Assembly (NCBI GenBank): GCA_949825025.1
Contig: OX463778.1
Coordinates: forward strand, 31,751,969-31,815,968
DNA length: 64,000 bases
Direction: 5' to 3'
Source of the DNA: Siphlonurus alternatus
Taxonomy: Eukaryota > Arthropoda > Insecta > Ephemeroptera > Siphlonuridae
Shown here piece after piece: positions 36,601-48,900 of the stretch. A program made the position numbers and the translations under genes. Under the pieces are notes generated by a model, which was not told the origin of the DNA, ran no database searches, and saw only the letters and a list, made by a program, of their open reading frames with translations. Position 1 is the stretch's first letter; each line of letters starts with the position of its first letter.

Positions 36601-39600
36601 TACTTGGTTGCTAGAACTAACTGTAAATGACCAGTTACAAAATATTTATTTGAATTCAACTCTTAATATTATGTTAGTAATTTGTTTGTATGTAAGCAGA
36701 AAGGAGGTAGAGTTCTCTATCTACCAGCATATCCTGATTCACAGTTTTTATTTGGAGATAAAATTTTGAGTGCACAAAACACAAAATGCACAATTGATTA
36801 AGCTACCCAATGAATAACTTCAATATGTTTGGGAGAATCTTAACTTTTATCAGTTTTCTCTCTGTTTCATGCAAGCTGGTGGTAGGATTTCTTTTTATTT
36901 TATTTGATGTTGTTGCTAGCTAGATTCATGATTCATTAAAAATTATACAGTAAAAATAAGTCTGATGTAATTCTTATTAAATGCAAAATATTTATTCAGG
37001 TCTTCCCCAATTGAAGGACATTAAGACATATTTATCACTATCCAGCTGTAGACATTAACTTTATGTGGGATCAGGGGCTATAGAAGAATAACTCCTAACA
37101 GACTTAAAGGCCTTCTGAACCATTTCACAGTATTAAGTGCACGGTTAGCTTTGCTTCAGTGTGATTCGGCTGCATAATTTTTTTGGTTTCAGTAGCACAA
37201 ATATCAGAGATAATAGCCGATGAAGAAGCACCTGTGACGTCACTCACGCTCATTCAGCGGCGACAATATAGAGAAATCCCTGCAAAAGATAGGTTCACTC
37301 CCGCTGCAACCACGGCCACAATTTTACTTCTGGAATTTTGAAACTTTACCAGGGCAGTCTTGATAATATTTGTCAAATAGACTGAAAGATTTTTTTTGGT
37401 GGCTTGTGTACAGATTGAGTTATTGCGGTTGCAAGATAAGCTAAAAATTTAACATTGTTTTCCTATACAACATTTTTGCTCCTCTTTCTACCTCAATAAC
37501 TCGGTTTCTATGAATGTCATCAAAAAAAATCTTTCAGGCTATTTGACAAATACTATCAAAACTGCCCTGGTAAAGTTTCAAAATTCCAGAAGTAAAATTG
37601 TGGCCGTGGTTGCAGCGGGAATGAACCTATCTTTTGCAGGGATTTCCCTATATTGTCGCCGCTGAATGAGCGTGAGTGACGTCACAGGTGCTTCTTCATC
37701 GGCTATTATCTCTGATATTTGTGCTACTGAAACCAAAAAAATTATGCAGCCGAATCACCCTGAAGCAAAGCTAACCGTGCACTTAATACTGTGCAAAGGT
37801 TCAGAAGGCCTTTAATGTGTGACAAGTGAAGTAGAATGAAATTTTGTCATACAGTATTAACAGAAAATATAAGCAATGTAATTCACACTCTTTGTGTCCT
37901 CAAACTTTAAGAAGTAATATTATTGTACAATAGTTAAAGCTAAAAAATATGTGTTCTGTATGCCTATGAAGAGCACAATGTCACGAAAATAATGAACCTC
38001 TAAATGCCAAAGCCAGATATTCATGTACGCATAAAAATTGATATGCAGTTAATTTCTATAGATCCATTACTGTAGGTACATACCATAGTTCAAATCTCCA
38101 TGTAGTTCCAATAGCTCACACCTATTTATTTTTAGGGTGGCTTGCTGGTTACCAGATGTCCTTTGACACTGCAAGGTCAAAGCTCCTCAAGAACAACTTC
38201 GCAGTTGGCTATGACTGCAAGGACTTTGGACTCCACACCAGCGTGTGAGTATCATTCTTGTGTTTACTCTGTTAGATGGGATTGGCTTATTTAGACAATT
38301 GTTTAGCCACTAATGTCAGATGTACCTCTTACTAATTGAAAAATGCTTCAATGGCCAGCCAGGATGACAAAACTTTCCAGTTTTATTTGCAAGCTTCCAC
38401 CCAGCTTTGCTTTCCTTTTCTTTTAGAATATGTAATAGTCATAGTGTGATTTCCAAAGTGTGTACATAGTAAGAAACCTAGAAGTCAACACACATTATCA
38501 ACAAAAATGTTGTCTCTAATTCAGCATTTCAATTTTTGACAACTAATATTAGAAAATTTGTGCAATGCTTGTGATTAACTAAATACTAAAATAGTTTTTA
38601 GCAAACCCAAAAAGCACTATATAACTTTTTATCAGAGTTCTGTCACATTTAATTTTATGTTTCCTCATCAAATGCAATGTACCTGGTGTTCTGTAGCTCC
38701 TGAGATGCTTTGCTTCTTTCCTTCAATCCTGCCTGCACAAAGCTTCATAGCTGCATGATGGTATTCGGTAACCTGCATGATCTTTTTTTTCCCTTGTATG
38801 TAAGTATGTCTCTCCTTTTATAATGGTCATCTGTACCAAATTTACTCCATTGATTTTTTTTTATATATTTCTATGCAGTCTTCTTTATTGATTGATTTTT
38901 TCCATTGAGCTCTATACAAGTCGACTTGTATAGAGCTCAATGGATTTTTCATAAAGTACTCAAGTAATGGATCGATTATCACTTTTTGTAAGATTGAATA
39001 TTTTCAGCAATCAAAAACAAAATTAAGGTACTGACATTTAATTATAGTAATAACTTCATAATAATATAACTTTATAATTATAAAAATTAGATGTACCCCT
39101 CATGACAGTCGGAACATAACCCCTTCTGTGGTTGTAAGATTTTGAGATGTAATTGACTGAAACATGGAGGAAATAGACAGGAGAGCATTCTAGAAGTACG
39201 CGCCCCTGTTAATAAAGGAGATAAGAGTGTTAACCGTTACGAGTACCATCTATACGCAGGTTTTCGACCTAACCTAACATCGGCCGCCTAGCCGCAATTA
39301 TAGAATATGTAGAAGAATGGGTATTCGCGACAATGGAGTTCCACAATAACAGTTGATTGCAGGCATAAGAAACTTACGATTTATTATTTGCTGAGAATAT
39401 TTAAGCATTTAATGCAATAGTGTATTGTTAATAAATTGATAAAATATATAGTAATTTATCATAGATTTCAATAGAATTTCCGGTGGTATGGCGGTTCACT
39501 TTCGTGCTAGAGAATACCCATCCTTCTACCGGCCTTCTACTTGTCCTAGCTTCCCGCCTTTTATTGCATCAGCTGCACTGCTGAATGGCTGCTGCATGAG

Positions 39601-42290
39601 TTGTTCGTGAAATTTTCTTCGTGAGCACAACATTTAATTATTTCCTATTTCTCAATAAAATGGCTTGATTGAGCAATTCTTAACTTCAATCCATGTATAT
39701 TAGCAATACATGAAAGTGCTTTTTATTTGTTTAGAACACGCCAAAGCTTAGATACAGCACAGATAAGTGGGTGATGCAAAGCCGCGATCACAGTAACACA
39801 CTAGCGATTTCGATAAATCTTTTTGTGATGAAAATTGTGCCTTGGAATAAACAGACCGCATGTAGAAGACTGGAAATTTAATAAAGTATGCGAGTATATA
39901 TTTTACTTCACGGTGGCTTGAACTGTTGGCTAGCACTAAAAGGAAATGTGAATCGTCAATCGAACTTCGCATCTAATAAGCATAATAATCCGCTTGGGTG
40001 ACGATGTTAGGTTAGGTCGAAAAACTTCATATGGATGGCACTAGTGTCGATTAACACCCTTATCTCCAGCTCTATATCCCTGTTGGGTATCCTTCTATAA
40101 TTTATCCATGGACTGAAACTTCTTTTTAGAGCAGAGTGGGTGCTATTCTTACCTATCCTTAAGTTGCAAATATCTTAAAGGATACAGGCCTCAAATTAAA
40201 AATTGGCTAATGTTTTTAGGGTATATAATTAACATTCATATTCATCCATATTCATATTTATTTTATTGCTTTTCACATCATTTTTCTCCACTTGTTGTGC
40301 AGGCGTCATTGAGCTCTACACAAGGCTAGAGGGCTAATCAGCTGTTTTAGGCGCGCACGGCGTCTGGGAGGAAAGTGGGTGGTGGTCGGTGCTATCGAAT
40401 GCCTGGTTGACCAACCTAAGAAAGTTTCCTTATAAAATAAATATTAAAAGTTACACTGCAGTTGGCAATTCTGAGGAGAATACGTTGGAATGTGTGACGA
40501 AAGCGCAATCTCCCACCCACTTCCTCCCGCCGGAACGTGCGCACATTTTAACATTGAGAAGTATAGGGCATTATCCCTCTAGCCTTGTATAGAGCTCAAT
40601 GGCAGGCGTGCAGTGCAAAGTAAGAAATTTAGCCCTTGCTGATGTCAGCAAGGACCTTCTTTGCAGCACAACTTCGCATGGTTGTATTGCACACACATAA
40701 AAATGTGAATGTTGATTATAAACTCAAGCAACACTTGATGACTTTTTAATTTGAGGCCCGTTTCTCTTTAACGTCAAACTATTAGAGCTGCAGCACCAGC
40801 AAGCCAACAGGGCCAGGAGTGACATTCCAACTGTCTAAAGCTGTGAATGAAAGTGTAATAAATTTACATCAAATCTAATGTCACCTGTCTGCTCTGTCCA
40901 CAGTAACGACGGTCAGCAGTTCAATGGCTCAGTGTACCAGAAGGTAGACAGTGCGCTCGAGACCGGTATCCAGGTTTCCTGGACTGCGGGCTCCAACGCC
41001 ACACAGTTCGGCATTGGCTGCAAGTACAATCTCGACAAGGATGCTTCCCTGCGTGCCAAGATTAACAACAGCTTCCAGGTCGGCCTGGGGTACCAACAGA
41101 AGTTGCGAGATGGTGAGTTTAACAATTCATCAAATGCCTGCACCATCAACTATTGTTATAAAAGTCGAAAATACTTAATTTTGGTAATGTAGAAGTGAAC
41201 AAGAACTGTCACAGAGTAAATATTTTCTTATGAATTAGCGACAAAGAAAAATTTACTTCACACTTAAAATCTTTTAAGTTTAAATTTTAGTAAGACTGCA
41301 TAGGAATCTTCTACCAAGTTCAAACAAATTATATTCCCCGGGTTATCGAAATTTGAAATACAGTAAACCGTAATAACATGAACATAAATACTGCACCTTT
41401 CATCATCATCATAACATTATACAGTAATTGACTCCCTAGTCTAATAATGTTAGGTACTTAATGTAATTGGGAATATCCTGTCCTTGATGACTAATGCAGT
41501 CAAGTGTTATGTCATCCTTTTATACATATTATCAAATTCTTTAACTTGCAATGCATCATATATACATAATACATGGTTACATAATATAATCCTCCTAGAA
41601 TTATTGTAAGGGACTGCCAACATCACATAGCTTCCCGTGATGCTAAACTTCATACTGTATATTAATCCAATCATTGCAAAGGCACCAACACAATTCAGTC
41701 ATTCACAAAATAAATACTGATGTAACTTGTATACTATTTTAATTGGAGCCCTTTAAAACTTTTGCTTTTGTGATCTGCAAAAGGAGAAGCTAGTCGAAGG
41801 GCAATAACAAAGTACTGAATATGTCACTGGCAAGACGGCAAATCCTCTTGACCATATCGCAACAGTATCGACATAACTTTAACCTATAATTGTTAAAATT
41901 CAAAGCCATTAAATCATGTCAATCAAATTAAAAACTTTGCTCTGCCTCTAAACTTGAATGCAAGTATGAGATTTAAGTGTTTAACATCAAGATCTTGTCA
42001 CTTTTACAAAAGTGTCTTTGAGATTGTATTGATTGAATAAATACTACAATACATATATACAAGTACTATGTTAGGTAGGTAGTTTTGTACTGTATGTACT
42101 AGACTTTTTAAAAAAATATTATTGTTGCTATTTAATGTCTTCAAGTACAAATTTTGTGTGTATATTGTGATACTAACATGATGTTGCCTATGTTTCAGGT
42201 GTTACCCTTACACTGTCTACGTTAATTGATGCCAAGAATTTCAACCAGGGCGGCCACAAAGTTGGTCTTGGTCTGGAGCTTGAGGCTTAA
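33625..42290 (+). CDS. VDAC: Voltage-dependent anion channel (mitochondrial porin)
   Basis: Six coding exons: 33625-33823, 35800-35920, 36344-36462, 38136-38244, 40904-41112 and 42199-42290. They sum to 849 nt (282 aa), with consistent phases. The product forms the beta-barrel pore of the mitochondrial outer membrane for ATP, ADP and other metabolites. It begins [20 protein letters not shown] (the N-terminal helix that lies in the pore). It keeps TEKWNTDN with E72 (equivalent to mammalian E73), the GLK signature at 93-95, GWLAGYQM, and the C-terminal [13 protein letters not shown]. Length matches the animal family. The start is chosen because the acceptor lies three bases upstream of the ATG. 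Introns hold three transposon insertions. Paralogue number in this animal cannot be judged, so the symbol is generic. Confidence 0.97.
33824..35799. other. VDAC first coding intron
   Basis: AT-rich intron with no second gene. Short open frames (for example 34295-34507 and 34841-35104) lack any domain. Nothing repetitive stands out apart from poly-A tracts. Confidence 0.5.
37108..37811. mobile_element. 704-bp TTAA-flanked foldback in VDAC intron
   Basis: Inverted arms of about 330 bp beginning AGGCCTTCTGAACC, very similar to each other, flanked by TTAA at 37104-37107 and 37812-37815 (piggyBac-like target). The arms include TGACGTCA at 37235 and 37677. It lies in the VDAC intron between 36462 and 38136, in transcribed DNA. 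Confidence 0.85.
38905..38940. mobile_element. Minimal TIR-only element in a 44-bp palindrome
   Basis: A perfect palindrome at 38901-38944 whose half is TCCATTGAGCTCTATACAAG plus TC. CATTGAGCTCTATACAAG is the terminus of the element at 40307-40601. Flanks GATTTTTTC and GATTTTTC fit an 8-bp duplication with a one-T slip. It looks like an element reduced to its two ends. Confidence 0.65.
39217..40067. mobile_element. TIR element in VDAC intron
   Basis: Diverged terminal inverted repeats of about 65 bp: GGAGATAAGAGTGTTAAC...TTCGACCTAACCTAACATCG on the left, its complement on the right. A second inverted pair inside (GAATGGGTATTCGCG near 39315; GAGAATACCCATCC near 39510) suggests a nested foldback. 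No transposase frame and no clear target duplication. Confidence 0.6.
40179..40767. mobile_element. TTAA-flanked foldback, copy 2, interrupted
   Basis: Ends AGGATACAGGCCTCAAA and AGAGAAACGGGCCTCAAA flanked by TTAA (40175-40178 and 40768-40771) match the family at 32365-32707. It is split by the hAT-like element at 40307-40601. The halves carry GTAAGAAATTTAGCCCTTGC and TGTGAATGTTGATTATAAAC, found in both copies. Confidence 0.75.
40307..40601. mobile_element. hAT-like MITE (295 bp) nested in a foldback
   Basis: Terminal inverted repeats CATTGAGCTCTACACAAGG and CATTGAGCTCTATACAAGG, extending to CTAGAGGG. A perfect 8-bp target duplication GCAGGCGT lies at 40299-40306 and 40602-40609. No coding capacity. 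It is younger than the TTAA foldback it interrupts. Confidence 0.92.
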
Positions 42291-42459
42291 GTTGTCTTCT
42301 CCACTTGCACATGCAGATGAATGAGTTGGTTATGAGGGATGAGGATGATGATAAGTTCACTCCTAGGTCACAAGGTCTGGTCCTGCCCCCTTCTTGTATG
42401 TGTCCTAATAGCCCAATTAGGGGAAGAATTTGTTATTGTAGCCCTGCAATATTATGTTC

Positions 42460-42465
42460 AATAAA
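42460..42465 (+). terminator. VDAC polyadenylation signal
   Basis: AATAAA 170 bp after the VDAC stop, in TTCAATAAATC. COPS4 ends about 450 bp further on in the opposite direction. Confidence 0.7.
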
Positions 42466-42912
42466 TCATGCCTTATGTTAAATAATCTGTCACAATATCA
42501 ACAACATTCCCTTTGACAAGCTTCTTTCTCCACATCCCTTCTTATAATTCACCTTTCAATTATGTCTGGCAAGTTTTTAAAATTTAAGATTCCAAGGTTA
42601 TATTTTTCCTTTTTTAAAATTAATTTATGAATTTTAAATTTAATTACTTCATGCTTTACAAGCTTGTATCCAATACTTCTTGTTAATGTAGTGTTATTTA
42701 TAGCTTTCCAAACTATTGTGAGCAGCTTAGTCTGTTTGTTGAAAATAAACAAAGAGTAAAACATGGATAAAAAAATATTATCGCATTATCATGAATGATT
42801 TATCTATAACAATGACAAATTTATCATGATTTGTATTTTGTGGTTGTGTGAATACAAAATAAAGAACTCAAATTATTGAGTGAAAAAGTTAAATTAGAAT
42901 TGAGATTATACA

Positions 42913-42918
42913 TTTATT
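42913..42918 (-). terminator. COPS4 polyadenylation signal
   Basis: Minus-strand AATAAA about 55 bp after the COPS4 stop codon at 42976-42974. Confidence 0.7.
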
Positions 42919-42973
42919 GAACTTGTAATGAACAAATAATACAAAATGAGAAAGGAAAATTGACATCAGTCAG

Positions 42974-45900
42974 TTAGTGGACCATTTGTTCCTCCATGGC
43001 CTTGCTCATCCACTCTGGCTCGGCACTTGAGATCTTCTCAATGATCTGGTTCACTTGGTAGCACAGTGCCTGGATTTGCTTGTCCCAAGTGGGTAGCACT
43101 TCTCGTGCTGGAACAATAAACCTTGTAAAAACCTGCTCTATATATATCTCCAATATTTACTGACACTAAAGTTCATATTTTATTCAACTTGGTTTCATCA
43201 TGTATGTAGGCTCATGTTTTCAGTCAATGAGGTTCATCGTTACAAACTCTCATAACAATTTTGTGTAGTGAAGTAATGATAAAAATGTATCAAAAATTAT
43301 ATTTTTAAAGTTTAAAGGTATCTTAATGCATCTTTCTGGCACTACACTACCAGTTTTTTTTTTTTTTCTAGGCTAAGGGTAAGATAACGCCACTAATGTT
43401 AAAAGAAATCCCTCACACAAAAATTCTGAAAAAAATTTAAAATGTTCTCCTCTACACCCGCTATCAGTAGCTAAAATATCAGGTATACAAATACGATCTA
43501 GTTTTCGAGTTATAAATTTTTAAAGTTGACTACTTTAACATGGAGAAATCATAACTCAAAAACTAGATCGTATTCGTATACCTGATATTTTAGCTACCGA
43601 TAGGGGGTGTAGAGGAGAACATTTAATTTTTTTTTCAGAATTTTCACGTGAGGGAATTTTTTTAACATTGGTGGCGTTATCTTACCCTTGAGTTTAATTG
43701 CATAGACAAGGTCCAAGCTTTAAGTCAGGCTAAAGTTTGTTTGATTAATGCGGTAAACAAAATAAAAAAAGTTAAGCTGCTATCTTCAATACAGATTTCA
43801 CCTATGTAATGGACAATTTGCATGACATTTTTTTATTGCAGAAATGGATAGAGAGTGCAAAGTTATGCTACTCTTAATTTTTTCAGATTTTTTAGAGACC
43901 GGGAACTATTTTTAAAAAATTATTGAAAGTTGATTTTATGACGTCACGAGGAGTCTGTCCTTAAGAAAAAGATAGGCGCTAAACGCCCGTGATGTCATAA
44001 AACTGACTTTCAATAATTTTTTAAAAATAGTTCCCGCTCTCAAAAAAATCTGAAAAAATTCAGAGTACATTATTTGGTACCCTCTATCCATTTCTGTAAT
44101 AAAAAAATGTCATGCAAATTGTCCATTGGGTGGACAATAAATAAATAATATTATAAGCATGGAGATTAAACATTCGCAACAATTTTTTAAGTGCAGTCTT
44201 AGTCACAATTAGAGGGACAGAACATACATGCAGCAACAATACTTCTGTTCCAATATTTGTGAATAAATATGAATTTACATTATGGGTAAGTAATATGCCC
44301 AATGTTTAAAATATTTCCACATATGAAAATTATGACATAATATCTTAAAAATGTTCTCCTCTATATCCCCTAATCAGGCGCGGATCGAGAAACAAATTTC
44401 GGGAGGGGTTGTCTCCATAAGGCCAAGGTTTAAAAAAAAAAAAAAAAAAATGGAGTGGGGGAAATGCCTATATGTCCCATGTTAAATTTAAAATTTCGGA
44501 GGGGGCTGCAGCCCCCCCCCCCCCCAACCACCCCCCTGGATCCAACAGTAGCTAAAATATCAGGCATACAAATTCATTCTAGTTTTCGAGTTATGAATTT
44601 TTAAAGTTGACTTCCTTAAGGGTAAGGTAACATGATCAGATGATCGACGTAGTCCCATTTGATTAACTGGATTAACACATAAACCTTAGCAGACACAACA
44701 ATTTATTCTGTAATATTTTTGAGAGACAGATTTATTTTAATACCTAAAAGACAAAAAAAAAAAAAAAAAAAAAAAATTGATTCATTCATTTTTTTTTTTT
44801 TTTTATATGTTTTAGCATAGGGCTTTTGAAGAATTGAGAATTGTTTTGAATTTCTTTTGTGGCTTTTAGGTACTACTTCGTCTCTAAAAAAAAAAAAAAA
44901 AACAAAAAAAAAAAAACAAAAAACAAAAATACAGAATTGTTGTTTGTCTGCTTAGGATGTTCCCCTTAACATGAAGAAATGGAAATTCCATATTAAATTA
45001 GTCAATTTTAAAAATTAATAAAAAAAAAAAAAAAAAAAAAAGATTAAATTTGTGTACCTGATATTTTAGATACTGATAGGGTACGTAGAGGGGAACATTT
45101 TACGATGTGTTTCATAATTTTCATGTGTTGTAATTTTTTTAACATTGGGCATAACCCAATGCCCAATGTCTTTTGTCTTACCCTTAATTAAAGACTTGCT
45201 TGTTTGAGAAACTTGTTAAGTTACATTATATTAGAAATTTTCCTACAGTCTATATATTATATTACTTACTCTCAAAGTGGACGATGGAGTCGATCTGGTC
45301 TATGTAGCCATTCATGCGTCCTTCTGTGATCATCTGGCTGGCGATCTTCTCAGCCATAGCAGGAGCAATCTCCAGCAGCGCGCCAAGCTCCTCAAATGTT
45401 ATGTTATTGTACAGCTTGCTTGCGGACAGCAAATTGTGCTCAATTACTGCACGATCAAGGATTGTGGCACCTGGACATGAGATAATTGTTATCAGATAAT
45501 TAGACATTTTATCAGAGACATTTGTTTAAGTTTTTGACAACTGGTTGGTTTTGGAAAAATTAAAATTAATTATATTATATGCTAATTATCTAGCAAGCAT
45601 AGGGTGACCAGATATCTTGATGTCCAAAACGGTACATGCCCCTAAGATAGAGGCCTGAAGGGCCAAAACCCCCGCCGGAGGGGCGATTTTTTTGGGTGCC
45701 ACGCCCCCTTTTTTACTTTTTTTTCTTAATAGATTTTCGAATTGTTTTTTTTTTTATGAAGCCGTTTTTTCCGAAAAAATTTATTTTATTTAAAATCCAT
45801 TAAAGAATTTTCGTTATAGATTATACGTAAGTATTTTTTAATTGGTAGCATTGGTACCATAGTTCAAACGAAGTTGGAGTAAAACGGTGTTTTCTGTTCC

Positions 45901-48900
45901 ATAAGGCTGCATGTTTAAGGGCTCAGGAAAACAAACTTTAGGATTTTTTTGCGATGAAGCTATTTGAGATGAAATTTTTTTGTTTTCATTTCTCAATAAA
46001 GCAGGGCAGGTTAAAATATTTTAAGGAAATAAAATAATAAATAATGCAATCGCTCACTCTACTTTGAATAATTATTATTAGTCTTTTATTAAACACAGAA
46101 AGTGTACATATTAACAGCACTAGAATAATATAATTTAAAAATAATTGCATTTTTTTTCTGTATACATTTTTCATATAATTATATAGAAAAAAAGAGATTT
46201 ATTATAGTCACCATGCAAGAAAACTGTGCCAGTGAGTTGCTTTCCTAAAATTAACCTTTTTTCTTGGCCTGGCCACGATCCTATATTATGTTGTAAAGTT
46301 GCATGTAAAATAAAAAGAAACAAAAGCAATAAAAGAAATTTATACTGAAAAAGCATAACTTCAAAGGATACTTTTCCAATAAAAAAAAAATATATTTAAA
46401 TATTTTAAATTTATTTTATTATTATTTTTTTTTAATTTTGTTATCAAATTTTCCGTCTCCATTCACAATATTTCTAAATGTACGTGCTACTTAAGGGTAA
46501 GGTAACGCCACCAATGTTAAAAAAAATCCCTCACACAAAAATTCTGAAAAAAATTTAAAATGTTCTCCTCTACACCCCCTATCAGTAGGTAAAATATCAG
46601 GTATACAAATTCGATCTAGTTTTTGAGTTATGAATTTTTAAAGTTGACTAATTTAACATGGAAGTTTCATTTCTCCATGTTAAAGTAGTCAACTTTAAAA
46701 ATTTATAACTCAAAAACTAGATCGAATTTGTATACCTGATATTTTAGCTACTGATAGGGGGTGTAGAGGAGAACATTTTAAATTTTTTTCAGAATTTTTG
46801 TGTGAGGGATTTTTTTTAACATTGGTGGCGTTACCTTACCCTTAAAATTAAATAATGCATTATATTTTTGTTTATAAATAAATAAAACTTAATATAATAT
46901 GTCACGAGATAAACTATACAAAAACAAAAAAAAAAAAAAAAAAAAAATGGAGTATAAAGCAAGAAATTAATTTGAATTGTACTTTTAATCGAACTGTTCA
47001 TTTTGCAAATAGTGTGAACTCTTGTTAGAGTGAAATAGCTGAAGAAGTTAAATTGAATAAATTTATAGCATTCAAATTGGACTTATATATAATAACAGCT
47101 GAAATTACTTGATTGTAATATGAATAATATTTGTGGCGTTTTTTCCTCATATTATTTTCCATTTATTTACGTAATATCCATGCACGATTATTGTGAAGAA
47201 AAAAAAAAAAAAAAAAAAAGAAAAGAGAGACATAGAAATTTTTTTCTAAGCCACGACACAACGCATAAGAATGATTTTTTATATTTTATTGGAAATTTCC
47301 ATCAAGTGAATATCATCAATATCAATTTCATGATATTTTTGTGTAAAGTTTTTTACTTATTTTTTATTCAAAATTTAATCAAAAAGTAGTGACTTCATTT
47401 CACGTAGGATATGCATACTTGGAAGAAATATGCTGTTTTGCGAATGCGATCGAGAAAAAGGGTCATGGAGTTGCAAAATCATTTGCGTCCGTACATTTTC
47501 GTAAATATTCACAACCACATTCCTATGAAATTTTTATTTTTTTAATGGTAAAATTTTTATAAAATGTCCCTTTTTTAAATTTTGTCCGAAAGCGGTACAT
47601 TTAGGCGTCCCGAGAGCCTCTTTGGGGACACCGGGACATGGTACTCTAAAACGGTACTGTACCGGTCAAAACGGTACGTCTGGTCACCCTAAGCAAGCAA
47701 AGGTACATCTGATTGCAGTTGTACGTACTTTAGAGCATTAGAACTTTAAAGCATGGTTCAGACTATGTTCTTACTATATGGTGTATTCAAATGCATTTTA
47801 GGTCTCTGTCATAGTATGGATAATTTCTCCATGATCATAGGGTGATAGACCAATAAATTAATTTTTTAACAAGTAGGGTAAAAAGTTTTTTTTTAAGCAA
47901 TTGAAGATACTGTAAATGAAAGCGGCCAAATATTGTTTTCAGAGTATAAGTTGGTGTTATTAACAGCATATAATTTAGGGGCTCTGTGCTGCTTATATAA
48001 AAGGGTTATAGTTGCACCAAAACCTTGTAGGAATGATAAATATGATAATAATTTATCCTATTGCAAATGGCTTCAAATTTCTGATAGTAAATAATGACTG
48101 AAAAATATAATTATTTAAGACAGTATGCAAAAATAATTACCTCCTGCACTTGTGCCGTAGCCAAAATCTGCAATCGAACAGAAAAGAAAAGTTAATATGT
48201 ACCTCCTCTATTACCTATTAAATTAGCTTACTGTCAGAGGTGGAGGCTTTTTGATGGGGAAGCAACATATTCTCAAACTCGGTGAGCTCCGAGCGCCGAA
48301 TGATTCGGTCCAGGTACATTTTCTCGAGGATGCTGTATGCGGGCAGCATCTGGCAGCGCTCATCTTTGAACAGTGTTGCAAGCATACGGCTGCGTTGCTG
48401 GCCTGTAAGAACAGCAAAGGTTTTATTACAATACAGTAGTATTATTAAAATACAAGAATTTGCAGATGCAGATCTTGTTATTTAAGCATAAAAATCATAT
48501 ACAGTACAGCAAGTTCTCTGACATTCCTTGTTCTTAGCCAAATGCAAATTTCTTTTTAATTCAATAAATTAATATTGTTTCATAGGAGAGTACAGTAACA
48601 GGAAACTAAAATAAAATTGCCGTCAAGCATTTAATTAGAATTGAAATCGGATGAATAAATAAAAATAGTAGGGACAAATATAGTTCTTGTTTCTGACTGA
48701 TTATACCAGGAGTTCTGGCTCATGACTATACTTGAGTATTAGAGCAGACTTTACTTCTAGCATCAAGTTTTAGCTACTTCTGTTCCCCTTTGCTTCACTA
48801 TAGGTTTTATGACAAATTCATACCGGCTGAGGCAAGGACGGTGCAGAGTAGGGCGTTCTTGAGGGCCATCAAGCGTTCATCCTCGTGAATGATGGTCTTG

